Source: Dyadobacter sp.
Lineage (GTDB): Bacteria > Bacteroidota > Bacteroidia > Cytophagales > Spirosomataceae
Length of the DNA stretch: 64,000 nt
NCBI RefSeq assembly: GCF_017744695.1
Contig: NZ_JAGIAS010000009.1
Location: 62,001-126,000 of the forward strand
Direction of reading: 5' to 3'
Shown here: one piece after another, positions 44,701 to 53,105 of the stretch
Layout of the letters: every line of letters begins with the position of its first letter
Position numbering within the stretch: position 1 is the stretch's first letter
Program-made: the position numbers and the translations under genes
The notes under the pieces: generated by a model
The model's input: the letters and a program-made list of their open reading frames with translations, nothing else
Told to the model about the DNA's origin: nothing
Databases searched by the model: none

Positions 44701-45912
44701 GGGCAGGTCTATCTCCGGCTGACTACGGTTGCTGTAACTGGTGAGAACAGTGAATCGGTTGGGGGCCAGGAATATTACGAGGCGGTTTCACCGGTGCAGC
44801 AACCGGGCAGTGAATGGATTTTAATTCGTATACACAATACCGGTCCCGGTATTGAGGTGGACAAGTTACCTCTGATCTTCGACCGTTTTTTTCAGGTCTC
44901 CGGCCAGCCGACCTCCGGAACAGGGGGGACAGGTATTGGCCTTGCGCTGGTACGAGAACTGGTTTCGCTAATGCAGGGTGGGTTGAGCGTTCGAAGCATT
45001 CCGGGTGAAGGAGCTGAGTTTGTCGTCCGCTTCCGTCGCACCCGTCAGGCACCGTCCGGATCACTATTACAGGCTGAGTTGGTTCCGGGGAGTTCCGACC
45101 CGTCGGACGCGATTGGCCCGGCCGGTGAAGGGGCCGAAGAAAACCCTGTTCTCTTGCTGGTGGAAGACAACGACGACGTGGCGACTTACATCGTATCCGC
45201 CATCGGCACCAACTACCGCATTATTCGTGCAGGCAACGGGCAGGAAGGTATAGATCTGGCTTTGGAAAACATTCCGGACCTGATTCTGACGGATGTGATG
45301 ATGCCGCTGAAAGATGGCTATGAATTGTGCGATACGCTTAAAAGTAATCCTGCGACGAGTCATATTCCTATTGTTATGTTAACGGCCCGCGCCGGAACGA
45401 GTGACCGGATCAGCGGACTCAGGCGCGGCGCCGACGCATACCTGACCAAGCCGTTTCAACGGGAAGAGTTGGAAGTCGTGCTGGGTAACCTGCTCAGATC
45501 CCGTCGCCGTTTACAGGCCTATTACAGCCTGCGGGCGATGGGATCTCCAGAGCCTGGCCTGGCTCCCGTGGAGGAAAATGAGTCGGTGGAAAACTTGTTT
45601 TTGCAAAGGCTGCGGTCCGCGCTGGAAGCACAGTGGGGGAACAATGAGGCATCGATGGAGGCGATTTACCAGGAGATTGGTATGAGCCGCTCGTCACTCC
45701 ACAGGAAGATGATTGCCCTCACAGGGATGTCGGTCACCCGCTATGATCGCTCCCTTCGCCTGGCTCGGGCGAAATATTTGCTGACTAGCACTCCCATGAG
45801 TATTTCGGAAGTAGCCTATGCGGTGGGATTCGAGGATCCGAAGTATTTCAGCCGGTTGTTTTCCGAGCAATTCGACCATTCTCCAACTGAATTCCGGCGG
45901 CTGGGACAATAG
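41749..45912 (+). CDS. Hybrid two-component system sensor/regulator (HTCS)
   Basis: 1387 aa, one-protein signalling typical of Bacteroidota polysaccharide loci. Order: signal peptide; two Reg_prop beta-propellers in the periplasm (for example AIFQDRQGFMWFGTKFGLSRFDG); Y_Y_Y domain (NVYAYQLKGLDNTW); membrane helix about 780-800; histidine kinase with His857 in FANISHEFRTPLT and ATP site NILTNAIKFTP; receiver with Asp1182 in LILTDVMMP; C-terminal AraC HTH (SISEVAYAVGFEDPKYFSRLF). It would sense a sugar or signal and activate nearby genes. Unusually it is not next to a SusC/SusD pair; the nearest is 12 kb away. First cargo gene of putative element A. Confidence 0.95.
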   Translation: MKITSLVIGLLLLLWTLTTAQRAAAQPGAPPRGTENVYVASVKHYGPENGLAHREVNAIFQDRQGFMWFGTKFGLSRFDGKTFTNYTKDRNGLDFDDIQSIAQDADGLLWLMGPFGESRISLFNPLTGATIPFEKKFGKKHIGTYLNMPQRLLGSPNGTIFFANYIPAMLSSYHPKSGLRHVRLSRFKQLTIRQVTVRNTVWAIADGRVLVELTAEGRVLRQFGHAEIMFTGCLGHRNAGSEFFYPATDSATRAAKVYGIDESGNQFELPRAQQPDLLHPLFPICYTFDKTGAVWDGARLRDSTGKILLDISDQLTGEAVVNRSFFADQNGAMWLGTSFGVYQVKVVPNYFRRLFYNAAYTGEKTAAIRGITVSGDGVYASLEKFGLYTCNAKGESVRKLLSEPRYGPTVALLDHPPGRLMLGLGHYLVDYERKTGTQKAYQLPDNTTIWALQPFADDRWLAGGRLGLWWVDLKAGRVESFTRYNQFQELAQSHVLYIAPDSKGTFWICSGTGLYTIDPVRGITARYWSGGKGRFYLPADVYEHFYQDQNGIYWLGTANAGLIRWDQSRNTYRQFRHSEGLTNDNIHAIYPDRRGRLWLSSDRGIMQFDPVRLITRAYFTQDGVTNDEFNRTSHFQDKTGKLYFGGLNGVTSFDPRDFENEKPQDPLPMRLVSFRQFDNSLGQLTDKTEELAKTWEIIVRPGEHTAVLEFTMLNFADAEKNVYAYQLKGLDNTWTQQTESTLRLGNLPYGKYQLLIRGQAANGQWSANTLTIGVDVRKPFYLQTWFLVLAGMLLIAGIWGWLKWRIWNHQQEQLRLEVEIRHATARIEQDKEVIEGQARSLHALNEAKSRFFANISHEFRTPLTVILGMTSELKRYKPDEVVERGRRAADLIERNGSSLLRLINQILDLSKLESGTMSWQPVRADLVRFTRYVAESFDTMAAAKNVQMHCHSDEDDLEVDFDKNKMQDILSNILTNAIKFTPAGGQVYLRLTTVAVTGENSESVGGQEYYEAVSPVQQPGSEWILIRIHNTGPGIEVDKLPLIFDRFFQVSGQPTSGTGGTGIGLALVRELVSLMQGGLSVRSIPGEGAEFVVRFRRTRQAPSGSLLQAELVPGSSDPSDAIGPAGEGAEENPVLLLVEDNDDVATYIVSAIGTNYRIIRAGNGQEGIDLALENIPDLILTDVMMPLKDGYELCDTLKSNPATSHIPIVMLTARAGTSDRISGLRRGADAYLTKPFQREELEVVLGNLLRSRRRLQAYYSLRAMGSPEPGLAPVEENESVENLFLQRLRSALEAQWGNNEASMEAIYQEIGMSRSSLHRKMIALTGMSVTRYDRSLRLARAKYLLTSTPMSISEVAYAVGFEDPKYFSRLFSEQFDHSPTEFRRLGQ

Positions 45913-46016
45913 TCCACCCTTTTGAGCACGTGGTCCACCTTCGTTTCTGCGTCCTGCTATAAGTTTGTTGCGTGGGTTTTGATCCATCGTAACCTAAACT
46001 TAATTTACTCAAAACC

Positions 46017-47060
46017 ATGACAACGAACCACGCTAAACAGCCTTCCCCTGAAAGCATCCTTCAAATGGGCACCGGCTTTTGGGCATCCAAAGTACTATTG
46101 GCCGCCGTCGATTTCGACCTGTTTACCCTTCTGACAGAAAGCAGCCCTCCGACGGCCGCCGAGTTGAAGCAAAAGCTGGGTTTGCATTGCAGCGACCGGA
46201 ATATGTACGACTTTTTAGATACGCTCACCGGCTTTGGCTTTTTAAACCGTACCGGTATCCTCGAAACAGCCACCTATTCCAACACTCCCGATACCGACCT
46301 GTTTCTGGACTTGAAAAAACCGACCTATGTAGGCGGAATGCTCAAAATGCTCAATAACCGCCTGTACGGCTTTTGGGGAAACCTGGAAGAAGGGCTGAGA
46401 ACCGGGAAGCCGCAGAATGAAGCCAGGAATGGGGGTAATTTGTTTGAAAACATATATCAATCTCCTGAACAGCTGGAAAATTTTGTGAACGCTATGAGCA
46501 GCATTCAGGTGGGCGCATTTATGGCTTTTGCCCAAAAGTTTGATTTTACCAGATACAAAACGCTGACAGATGCGGGTGGTTGCAGCGGCTTGCTCTCTGT
46601 CCTGATAGCTAATCACCAGTCCCATATGTCGTGCGTAAGCATGGACCTACCGGGTGTGACGGCCATCGCAGAGAAAACAATCGCGAAAGCGGGCTTAAAT
46701 GGCCGGGTGAAGGCGGTATCTGGCGATTTTTTCAAAGACGCATTTCCGGCTGCGGATATGGTGGTCATGGGTAATATTCTCCATGACTGGGACGAGAACC
46801 AAAAAATCGGCCTGATGAAGAGCGCGTACGCCGCATTGCCCGACGGAGGTGTTTTTATAGCCATCGAAAATGTGATTGACGGCGACCGGAAAGCGAATGT
46901 ATTTGGCATGTTGATGAGCCTGAACATGCTTATCGAAACAGGTACCGGCTTTGACTACACTTTGGCGGACTTCAACCGGTGGGCTATGCAAGTTGGATTC
47001 AGTTCCACCTCGCTATTGCCGCTCGTCGGGCCGACCAGCGCGGCGATTGCCATAAAATAA
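46017..47060 (+). CDS. SAM-dependent O-methyltransferase (Methyltransf_2 type)
   Basis: 347 aa. N-terminal winged-helix dimerisation region, then a Rossmann domain with motif I TDAGGCSGLLSVLIA (third Gly of the usual DxGGGxG is Cys), acidic SMDLPGV, and the catalytic His of NILHDWDEN near residue 256. Resembles the acetylserotonin/hydroxyneurosporene/polyketide O-methyltransferases. Substrate unknown: no biosynthetic cluster is adjacent. 104 bp after the HTCS gene; followed by a hairpin terminator. Confidence 0.88.
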   Translation: MTTNHAKQPSPESILQMGTGFWASKVLLAAVDFDLFTLLTESSPPTAAELKQKLGLHCSDRNMYDFLDTLTGFGFLNRTGILETATYSNTPDTDLFLDLKKPTYVGGMLKMLNNRLYGFWGNLEEGLRTGKPQNEARNGGNLFENIYQSPEQLENFVNAMSSIQVGAFMAFAQKFDFTRYKTLTDAGGCSGLLSVLIANHQSHMSCVSMDLPGVTAIAEKTIAKAGLNGRVKAVSGDFFKDAFPAADMVVMGNILHDWDENQKIGLMKSAYAALPDGGVFIAIENVIDGDRKANVFGMLMSLNMLIETGTGFDYTLADFNRWAMQVGFSSTSLLPLVGPTSAAIAIK

Positions 47061-47081
47061 TACAGCTTCTTTCCTGAAAGA

Positions 47082-47104
47082 GCGTCCGGTATTCCGCCGG
47101 ACGC
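47082..47104 (+). terminator. Hairpin after the O-methyltransferase gene
   Basis: GCGTCCGG (47082-47089) and CCGGACGC (47097-47104), perfect 8-bp GC-rich stem with a 7-nt loop, 21 bp after the stop. No T run, so a moderate terminator candidate. Confidence 0.6.
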
Positions 47105-47153
47105 CTGAATAACTATGTCCAACCAACTCGACGGAAAAATTTAAATCAAAATT

Positions 47154-49724
47154 ATGATGGATCATTATGTGTTATCTGCTGAATATCGGCTACGAAGTAT
47201 AGCTGTGTTAGCTTTCATCCTTTTGGTCACCAACAATGTATTTGCCGATACGATCTGGCAAGGCGACATCAGCAGCGACTGGGACACACCTGGCAATTGG
47301 TCGGCCGGGGTGCCCGATGCGTCCGACATCGTATTCATTCAAGGTGTGGCGCTACCTAATGTTAACCCCATTATCGCTGGTGCGGCAGTCGCCAAGGCTG
47401 TTTCGCTGTCTCCCGGTGGCTTCCTGACCATCGCCGTAGGCGGAACCTTGTCCGTCGCCAATTCTTTAACACACGGGATATTTATGTCCGGCTCAATAGA
47501 AAATAACGGGACGTTGAATATCGATGATGTTGCTTACAATGCCATTGGGCTGGCATCAGGAAGTCTTTTTACCAACAAGGGCACGATCAACATCGGAAAT
47601 ACAGCGGATATTGGCTATTCCGGCATATACAACGAAGCTGGTACTTTTGTGAACGAAAGTGGGGCCATTTTCATTAACCGAACCGGCAAGGCATCGTCAA
47701 CCGTTGGTGCAATTGTGGTTTCGGGGACCTTCACCAACAAAGCGAATATCACCATTGGAGGCGTTGTGCCAGGACTTTACGATGGCAAAGGCATTTGGTG
47801 TGCTATTTCAGGAAATTTTTTAAATGAAGCCGGCGCCCTCATCTCGATTAGCCGAACGGTCTCGGACGGGATTTACAATGTTTCGGGCTTTACGAATAAT
47901 GGATCCATTGATATCGGGGCGGCGGGAGATATCGGCGGTTATGGAATACTTAACCATAATAACTCGTCCTTTACGAACCAGGGGGCTATTGCTATCGGAA
48001 CCGGAGGAAATATCGGTGGAGATGGAATAGCGAACCTTAGTGGTGCGTACTATACGAATCAGGGATCCATTGATATCGGAACCGGAGGGGATATCGGCGG
48101 CGATGGAATTTTCAACGATGGTTACTTTGACAATACCGCCAGTACCGCCTATATCAACATTGCATCAGACAACGTCATCTCCAATAACGACAACTACGGA
48201 GAGTTTTACAACGGAGGGGTGGTCATTGAAAACGCAACCGGTTATAGCAGTATCTCCGAAAACACTGGCGTGATACAAAATCTGAATGGCGGCAGTTTCG
48301 CGGTTCTTTCAGGTTATGCCGCCATTTCTGCATCTGGTCAGATATGGACGGGGTTCTCGGATGCCGAATGGAATAACTCGTCCAATTGGCATAATGCATT
48401 GGTGCCTACGGCTTCCGATGATGTGACCATAGCAGACATGACTACTGACCCGATCATCAGCACGATTGAAGCGAAAGCGAAGTCAGTAACGGTTCAAAAT
48501 GGTGCATCACTGACAATAGGGGGCTCGGGGACCTTAACTATTGATGGTGCAGATGTTCAAGGTTTGTTAAACCAGGGCACGGTAGTTAATAACGGATTGC
48601 TGAAAATCGGGCTTACCACAGGCACGGGAAGTTATGGTGTGCGAAACGAAGGGCAGTTTGCCAACAGCTCCGGCGGGGTGAAAATCGACAATGCCACCCA
48701 GGCTGCGTTTTATAATTTCTCAGGCACATTCACCAACAATGCGTCGCTCTCGCTTAAAACTGTGGTAGCTGCGCCATTTTTGCTCAAATCAGATGGAGGT
48801 ACAATCAGTAATAATGCGAGCGGAACCTTGTCCGGTACAGGCATAATCAACCCTGCGCATTTTACTAACAATGGCATGCTGTCGCCGGGGTATTCGCCCG
48901 GGATTCTCACCTTCGATGGCAGCGAGAATTTTGCAACCAGTACCCTGGCCATTGAAGTAAACGCGGCGGGAGTTGCGGGGATAGATTTCGACCAGATCGT
49001 AGTGAATGGAACAGCGACGCTGGGCGGTACCCTGGCGCTCACCTTCAATTTCCCGGCACCCAGTGACGGCGATGTCGTGACTATTATAGACGCCACTGCG
49101 CTAGCCAGCACATTCAGCTCGGTAACAGGCTTGCCTGAACATTGGACTGTGAAATACGATTCACCCAATACCGGGGAGGTAAGTCTGGAGTATTCGAATA
49201 ACTTGCCGGTAACCCTGGTGCATTTCGCAGCTAAAAAACTGAATGATGGTGTAAAACTGGATTGGCAAACGTCGGAAGAAACCAACAATCAGGGATTTGA
49301 TATCGAACGCCTACTTTACCAGGGAACATGGGAAAGTATCGGGTTTGTGGAAGGGCATGGTTCTACAAAAGGAAACAGCACTTACTCCTTTTGGGACGGA
49401 AACCCCCTGGCGGGTGTGAATTACTATCGGTTGCGCCAGCTGGATTTTGACGGGAAAGTTGAATATTCCCGGATCGTTAGTGTGAGTATGGATGAAGCAG
49501 CAGTTGTAAAAATATACCCAAATCCAACTAGTGGAATTATCCATGTAGAAGGTTCCCGGTCCGAAGTGAAAATTCTGGATATTCTGGGTAGGTCTGTGAT
49601 GGATGGAACAATAACCAATCAAAAAATCGACGTTTCCCATTTACCTGACGGTTTTTACATCCTGGCGGTTTTTTCTGAAAGCAAAGTGCAGTCAATTCCG
49701 GTTGTGAAACTCTCATCGAGGTGA
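47154..49724 (+). CDS. T9SS-secreted beta-helical, adhesin-like protein
   Basis: 856 aa. Signal segment within the first 32 residues (IAVLAFILLVTNNVFA). Opens with the module TIWQGDISSDWDTPGNWSAGVPDASD that often precedes T9SS surface proteins; a second copy (IWTGFSDAEWNNSSNWHNALVPTASDD) lies near residue 400. Between and after them are NxGxIxIGxxGxIGGDGI repeats resembling autotransporter beta-helices, then a LPVTLVHFAAKKLNDGVKLDWQT module and a type A T9SS sorting domain (KIYPNPTSGIIHVEG). Probable surface adhesin; the ligand is unknown. Cargo of element A. Confidence 0.85.
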   Translation: MMDHYVLSAEYRLRSIAVLAFILLVTNNVFADTIWQGDISSDWDTPGNWSAGVPDASDIVFIQGVALPNVNPIIAGAAVAKAVSLSPGGFLTIAVGGTLSVANSLTHGIFMSGSIENNGTLNIDDVAYNAIGLASGSLFTNKGTINIGNTADIGYSGIYNEAGTFVNESGAIFINRTGKASSTVGAIVVSGTFTNKANITIGGVVPGLYDGKGIWCAISGNFLNEAGALISISRTVSDGIYNVSGFTNNGSIDIGAAGDIGGYGILNHNNSSFTNQGAIAIGTGGNIGGDGIANLSGAYYTNQGSIDIGTGGDIGGDGIFNDGYFDNTASTAYINIASDNVISNNDNYGEFYNGGVVIENATGYSSISENTGVIQNLNGGSFAVLSGYAAISASGQIWTGFSDAEWNNSSNWHNALVPTASDDVTIADMTTDPIISTIEAKAKSVTVQNGASLTIGGSGTLTIDGADVQGLLNQGTVVNNGLLKIGLTTGTGSYGVRNEGQFANSSGGVKIDNATQAAFYNFSGTFTNNASLSLKTVVAAPFLLKSDGGTISNNASGTLSGTGIINPAHFTNNGMLSPGYSPGILTFDGSENFATSTLAIEVNAAGVAGIDFDQIVVNGTATLGGTLALTFNFPAPSDGDVVTIIDATALASTFSSVTGLPEHWTVKYDSPNTGEVSLEYSNNLPVTLVHFAAKKLNDGVKLDWQTSEETNNQGFDIERLLYQGTWESIGFVEGHGSTKGNSTYSFWDGNPLAGVNYYRLRQLDFDGKVEYSRIVSVSMDEAAVVKIYPNPTSGIIHVEGSRSEVKILDILGRSVMDGTITNQKIDVSHLPDGFYILAVFSESKVQSIPVVKLSSR

Positions 49725-50312
49725 CACCGTTCTGACCGCGCTCTGCGTCGGCGACGTTTCCATCAATGTGACTCAAAATAGAAACCCTTACAGCAATACT
49801 CGCGCAGGATGAACGGGATTCTCAAACCGGAGCTCATCCCGAAGTGTAACTTTTAAGCTCACAAAGAAGCTAAGAATGTGATTGAAGTAATTATAGTCAG
49901 CAAAGACCGCACGCTAGTTTAAATTATTCGATTTTGGAAGTGGCCTGTGTAGGAAATACCATTAGGCAGGCGGGAACAATTTCTGTATCTTATTTAGTCA
50001 ATTTTGTATGTAATTTATTGATATGTAGTGGATTGTGTGTTTTGTGTCGGCAAATAAAGTAGGTAATAATATACAAACGTCTGAAAATTACATTGGAAAA
50101 TACGGCGTCACTGACCACCTGACATAGTCTGTATGCTATGACTTAACTCACTGATGAAAAGAAAAATACGGGAACAACTTAGAACGAAACAGCCTGGTCA
50201 GTGAAAATTGAAATCAGCGGGGCCGCCCGGCGGTAATCAGTTATGCCGTATTTTCCATTTGAAGGGGGTGAATTGAAGAAAGTAAGCCGGACGCCATCCA
50301 CGGGGCATAAAT
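49725..50312. other. Gap spanning the element A / element B junction
   Basis: 588 bp without a credible gene, AT rich. It holds att-like site 2 (50040-50057) with its 60-bp conserved upstream flank, and an inverted pair TGGAAAATACGGC (50094-50106) / GCCGTATTTTCCA (50245-50257). Nothing else recognised. Confidence 0.6.
49980..50057 (+). repeat. att-like site 2 with conserved upstream flank
   Basis: TTTTGTGTCGGCAAATAA (50040-50057) differs from site 1 at one base and codes FCVGK-stop, although no mnmE sequence precedes it. Exactly 60 bp upstream starts TTTCTGTATCTTATTT, which also starts exactly 60 bp before site 3. By hand the 78 bp align without gaps at about 60 positions. A flank shared by the right-hand sites but not by mnmE is what two related elements integrated in tandem would give. 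Confidence 0.7.
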
Positions 50313-52370
50313 TCATTTCAATACCTGCACTTTACCAGTATATTGAACGCCGGTGTACAATGTCACCAAAACATTGTACAAGCCAGGCAATAGTTTGCTT
50401 ACCTCAATACCCTGCGCGGTAAGGTTTTCCCTTTTAAGGACATTCACTCCTGACGCATCGTACATGGAAACTGCTTTCACTTTCCGATAATTGTGGATGA
50501 TCAGTTTATCGCTGGCCGGATTTGGATATACATAGAAATCGGCCGGTTTTTCGAAATCTGCGCGCTCAATATGGCTGTACGCAAAAGTTTCATCGTGATC
50601 CACCATTTTCAGACGGTAGTAATTGACACCATTTGCGGGTGAGCGATCTTCGAAGTGGTACTTTTTCAAAACCTTGCTTTCGCCAGTTGAAGGGATACTA
50701 CCGATTACCTGCCATATTTTGCCGTCGATGCTGCGCTGGATATCAAAACGGTCGCTGTTGGTTTCCTCCGTTGTCGACCAGGTCAGCAATGAGAAGGACT
50801 CTTGCCTGGAGGCGGCAAAAGACACCAGCGTCACAGGCATGCTGGTACAGGTTGCGTCAAGACTGTCGCCGGTGATGGTCCAGGATTTGGTAGCAGTCAG
50901 ATAGCCCCGTGCGAGCTCTGCGGTCTGGCCGTATGTCTTTTCATCGGCCTCAAGGGCAAGTCCAAAAGGAGTAGCGGGATTGGCTGCCCATCCTATGAGC
51001 GTATTGCTGTAATTAGTGCAATCCAGGCCGCTGCCTATCAACATCCCTGACATATCGACTGAATCATTTAAAGTCAAGTTGCCAAGCGGTTGATTGAAAG
51101 CCGAAGCATTTTTAAACATACTACTCATATCAGTTACATTACTAACGTCCCAGTCTCCGATAGGCTGATTGAAAACCTGGTTTGCATAAAACATTGCACC
51201 GATATCGGTTGCGCTGCTGACATTCCAGTTGCCGATAGGCTGATTAAATGCTGACACACCAAACATCCCACTCATGTTGGTTACACTACTGACATCCCAA
51301 TCAGCGAGTGGCTGATTGAAAACAGGATTGAACGCAAACATGGAGGCCATGCCGGTAACGTTGCTGACGTCCCAGTCTCCGATAGGCTGATTGAAAGGAG
51401 TATTATTAAACATAGCATTCATCCGGGTCACATTCCCGACGTTCCAGTTGCCAATCGGTTGATTGAACGCGTGAGCTTGAATGAACATTTGCGTCATGTC
51501 GGTAACACTACTGACGTCCCAATTTCCAATAGGTTGATTAAAATTCTTCGCGCCGTCGAACATATGTCCCATATCGGTCACACTGCCAACGTTCCAGCTA
51601 CCGATAGGCTGATTGAAAGCAGAGTTTGTGAACATAAAGGCCATGTCGGTTACATTTTTCGTATTCCAGTTTGCAACAGGTTGATTAAAGGCCAGGGTCC
51701 CCGCGAACATGGAGTTCATGTCTGTGACCTTACTGACATCCCAGCTTCCGATAGGCTGATTGAAAAGCTGGGCCCCGTTAAACATACTAGCCATGTCCGT
51801 AACTTCACCCACATCCCAATTGTTCATGGCGGGCGCGTTGCTCAATGAAGAACAACCTAAAAAAGCCCGTTGCATGGTGGTTACACTACTAAGTATGGGC
51901 GCGTCGGTCGCTGAAATCGCGGTCAAATTTACGCAGCCGGTATAAGCAGATTCCATGGAGGACCACACTACACTGCCCCATTGCTCAATAGTCAGCAGTT
52001 TCGGGTAACTGCCAGTGTGAGCGGTGATTCTATGAAACGGGACGGCGCCGGTCGGCCTGATGGCTATGCGGTAGATTCCGGCAGCGGGTAATGTAATGAC
52101 ATTCTGGTCTGTAAAAGTACCTGCCGCCGGCAAGGTCCCGGCCAAACCGGCAGGGATGCTCTCGTAGTACACGGTGTACTCCCCAAAGGCTGGGATTTTA
52201 ATTTGAGTGTTGGCTGTGCCGTCGCCTTGAATATCCGTTTTCCAGGTCGTTACATAATCCGAAGCAGTAATTTGAGCTTGCGACTCGATATCTGCGAGTG
52301 CCCCTAGAAAGATCATCAGGAGCTGCGTGATAAAAGAATAAAACTTTGCAGTGGGGTAGATATTTGCCAT
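50313..52370 (-). CDS. BspA-like DUF285 repeat protein with T9SS sorting domain
   Basis: 685 aa from the ATG at 52370, which opens a hydrophobic export signal; an in-frame ATG 7 codons upstream is possible. After an N-terminal domain (SDYVTTWKTDIQGDGTANTQIKIPAFGEYTVYYES) come about a dozen DUF285 units of 23-26 residues with the core WDVSxVTDMxxMFxxxxxFNQPIGN, then a VTLVSFAASRQESFSLLTWSTTEETNSDRF module and a type A T9SS domain (VYPNPASDKLIIH). BspA-type proteins bind host or matrix proteins and other cells. Likely surface exposed; ligand unknown. Only intact gene of element B. Confidence 0.9.
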   Translation of the reverse strand: MANIYPTAKFYSFITQLLMIFLGALADIESQAQITASDYVTTWKTDIQGDGTANTQIKIPAFGEYTVYYESIPAGLAGTLPAAGTFTDQNVITLPAAGIYRIAIRPTGAVPFHRITAHTGSYPKLLTIEQWGSVVWSSMESAYTGCVNLTAISATDAPILSSVTTMQRAFLGCSSLSNAPAMNNWDVGEVTDMASMFNGAQLFNQPIGSWDVSKVTDMNSMFAGTLAFNQPVANWNTKNVTDMAFMFTNSAFNQPIGSWNVGSVTDMGHMFDGAKNFNQPIGNWDVSSVTDMTQMFIQAHAFNQPIGNWNVGNVTRMNAMFNNTPFNQPIGDWDVSNVTGMASMFAFNPVFNQPLADWDVSSVTNMSGMFGVSAFNQPIGNWNVSSATDIGAMFYANQVFNQPIGDWDVSNVTDMSSMFKNASAFNQPLGNLTLNDSVDMSGMLIGSGLDCTNYSNTLIGWAANPATPFGLALEADEKTYGQTAELARGYLTATKSWTITGDSLDATCTSMPVTLVSFAASRQESFSLLTWSTTEETNSDRFDIQRSIDGKIWQVIGSIPSTGESKVLKKYHFEDRSPANGVNYYRLKMVDHDETFAYSHIERADFEKPADFYVYPNPASDKLIIHNYRKVKAVSMYDASGVNVLKRENLTAQGIEVSKLLPGLYNVLVTLYTGVQYTGKVQVLK

Positions 52371-52599
52371 GTTATATCGGAATGGGGCCAAGCGATGAAG
52401 TTATAGATTTATTTTCAGGTACACATACTAAAAAACACTATGACTCTGTCGAAAAATTGTGACAGGCACTTGGTTTATCGCGCAGTCCGGGAAACTAAGA
52501 GTTAGGTGAAAGACAGACTGAAGTGGTTACTGGTGACGGCATCCGTAACTGGCGTAAGTTATTGAATTCCAATGCGGAAGATATGTATATTTAAGGCAT

Positions 52600-53105
52600 A
52601 AGTGAGCGCATCAAGTATATTCTTATGTCCGATGACCTCGGCGAAGTCGAAACTGTTCGGAATTTCCGAACAGTTCAACGGGAGGGGAGCCGGTTGGTAG
52701 AGCGCAACCGGATTCACTATGATTTTGATCATCATCGCGGTGGGATACAGAGGGAATACGAGGCTAGGAACTCAATTCCGGCAATAGGAAAGCCAGCGGC
52801 TCAAAGATTTTCTTGTAAAAGGTTATGCAGTAAATGAAGCTTATCCATCGATCGAAGAAAAGGCTGCGACTTTACTCTATCTTATCATCAAGAATCATAT
52901 ATTTTGTAGATGGTAACAAACGTGTTGCCGTGGCATGTTTCCTGCTATTTTAGGAAGAAACGATCTGCTAATATCTGACGGCGGTGATCCAAATTTCAGT
53001 AACAAGGCGCTAGCCAGCCTTACCTTGTTTGCCGCAGCCAGTAAGCCGGCAGAGATGGAGATGGCAAAAAATCTCATCATCAGCATACTCAACAGAAACC
53101 AGTAG
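52600..53105 (+). pseudogene. Frameshifted RhuM-Fic/DOC family gene remnant
   Basis: Reading across frames recovers a once continuous protein: SDDLGEVETVRNFRTVQREGSRLVER, then (shifted) ILIIIAVGYREYEARNSI, then DFLVKGYAVNEAYPSIEEKAATLLYLIIKNHIF, then (shifted by one base near 52910) FVDGNKRVAVACFLLF, then SDGGDPNFSNKALASLTLFAAASK to the stop at 53103-53105. The first part matches virulence protein RhuM, the HIF-FVDGNKR region the Fic catalytic loop. Several frameshifts make it non-functional. It is the last cargo before att-like site 3. Confidence 0.85.

Larger units (their letters stand above)
41416..50057 (+). mobile_element. Putative element A inserted at mnmE (about 8.6 kb)
   Basis: Bounded by att-like sites 1 and 2. 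Carries an HTCS regulator, an O-methyltransferase and a T9SS adhesin-like protein, all on the plus strand, plus a 0.6-kb gene-free stretch next to the right site. No integrase, excisionase, relaxase or transposase is seen, so it would be a decayed or trans-mobilised element. Evidence is the repeated 18-bp site and a shared sequence at the right ends (see site 2); the element call remains an inference. Confidence 0.5.

Noticed and set aside
51060..51860. Regular 75-78 bp DNA repeats considered as a CRISPR array
   Set aside because: They are in frame inside a coding gene and translate to DUF285 units.
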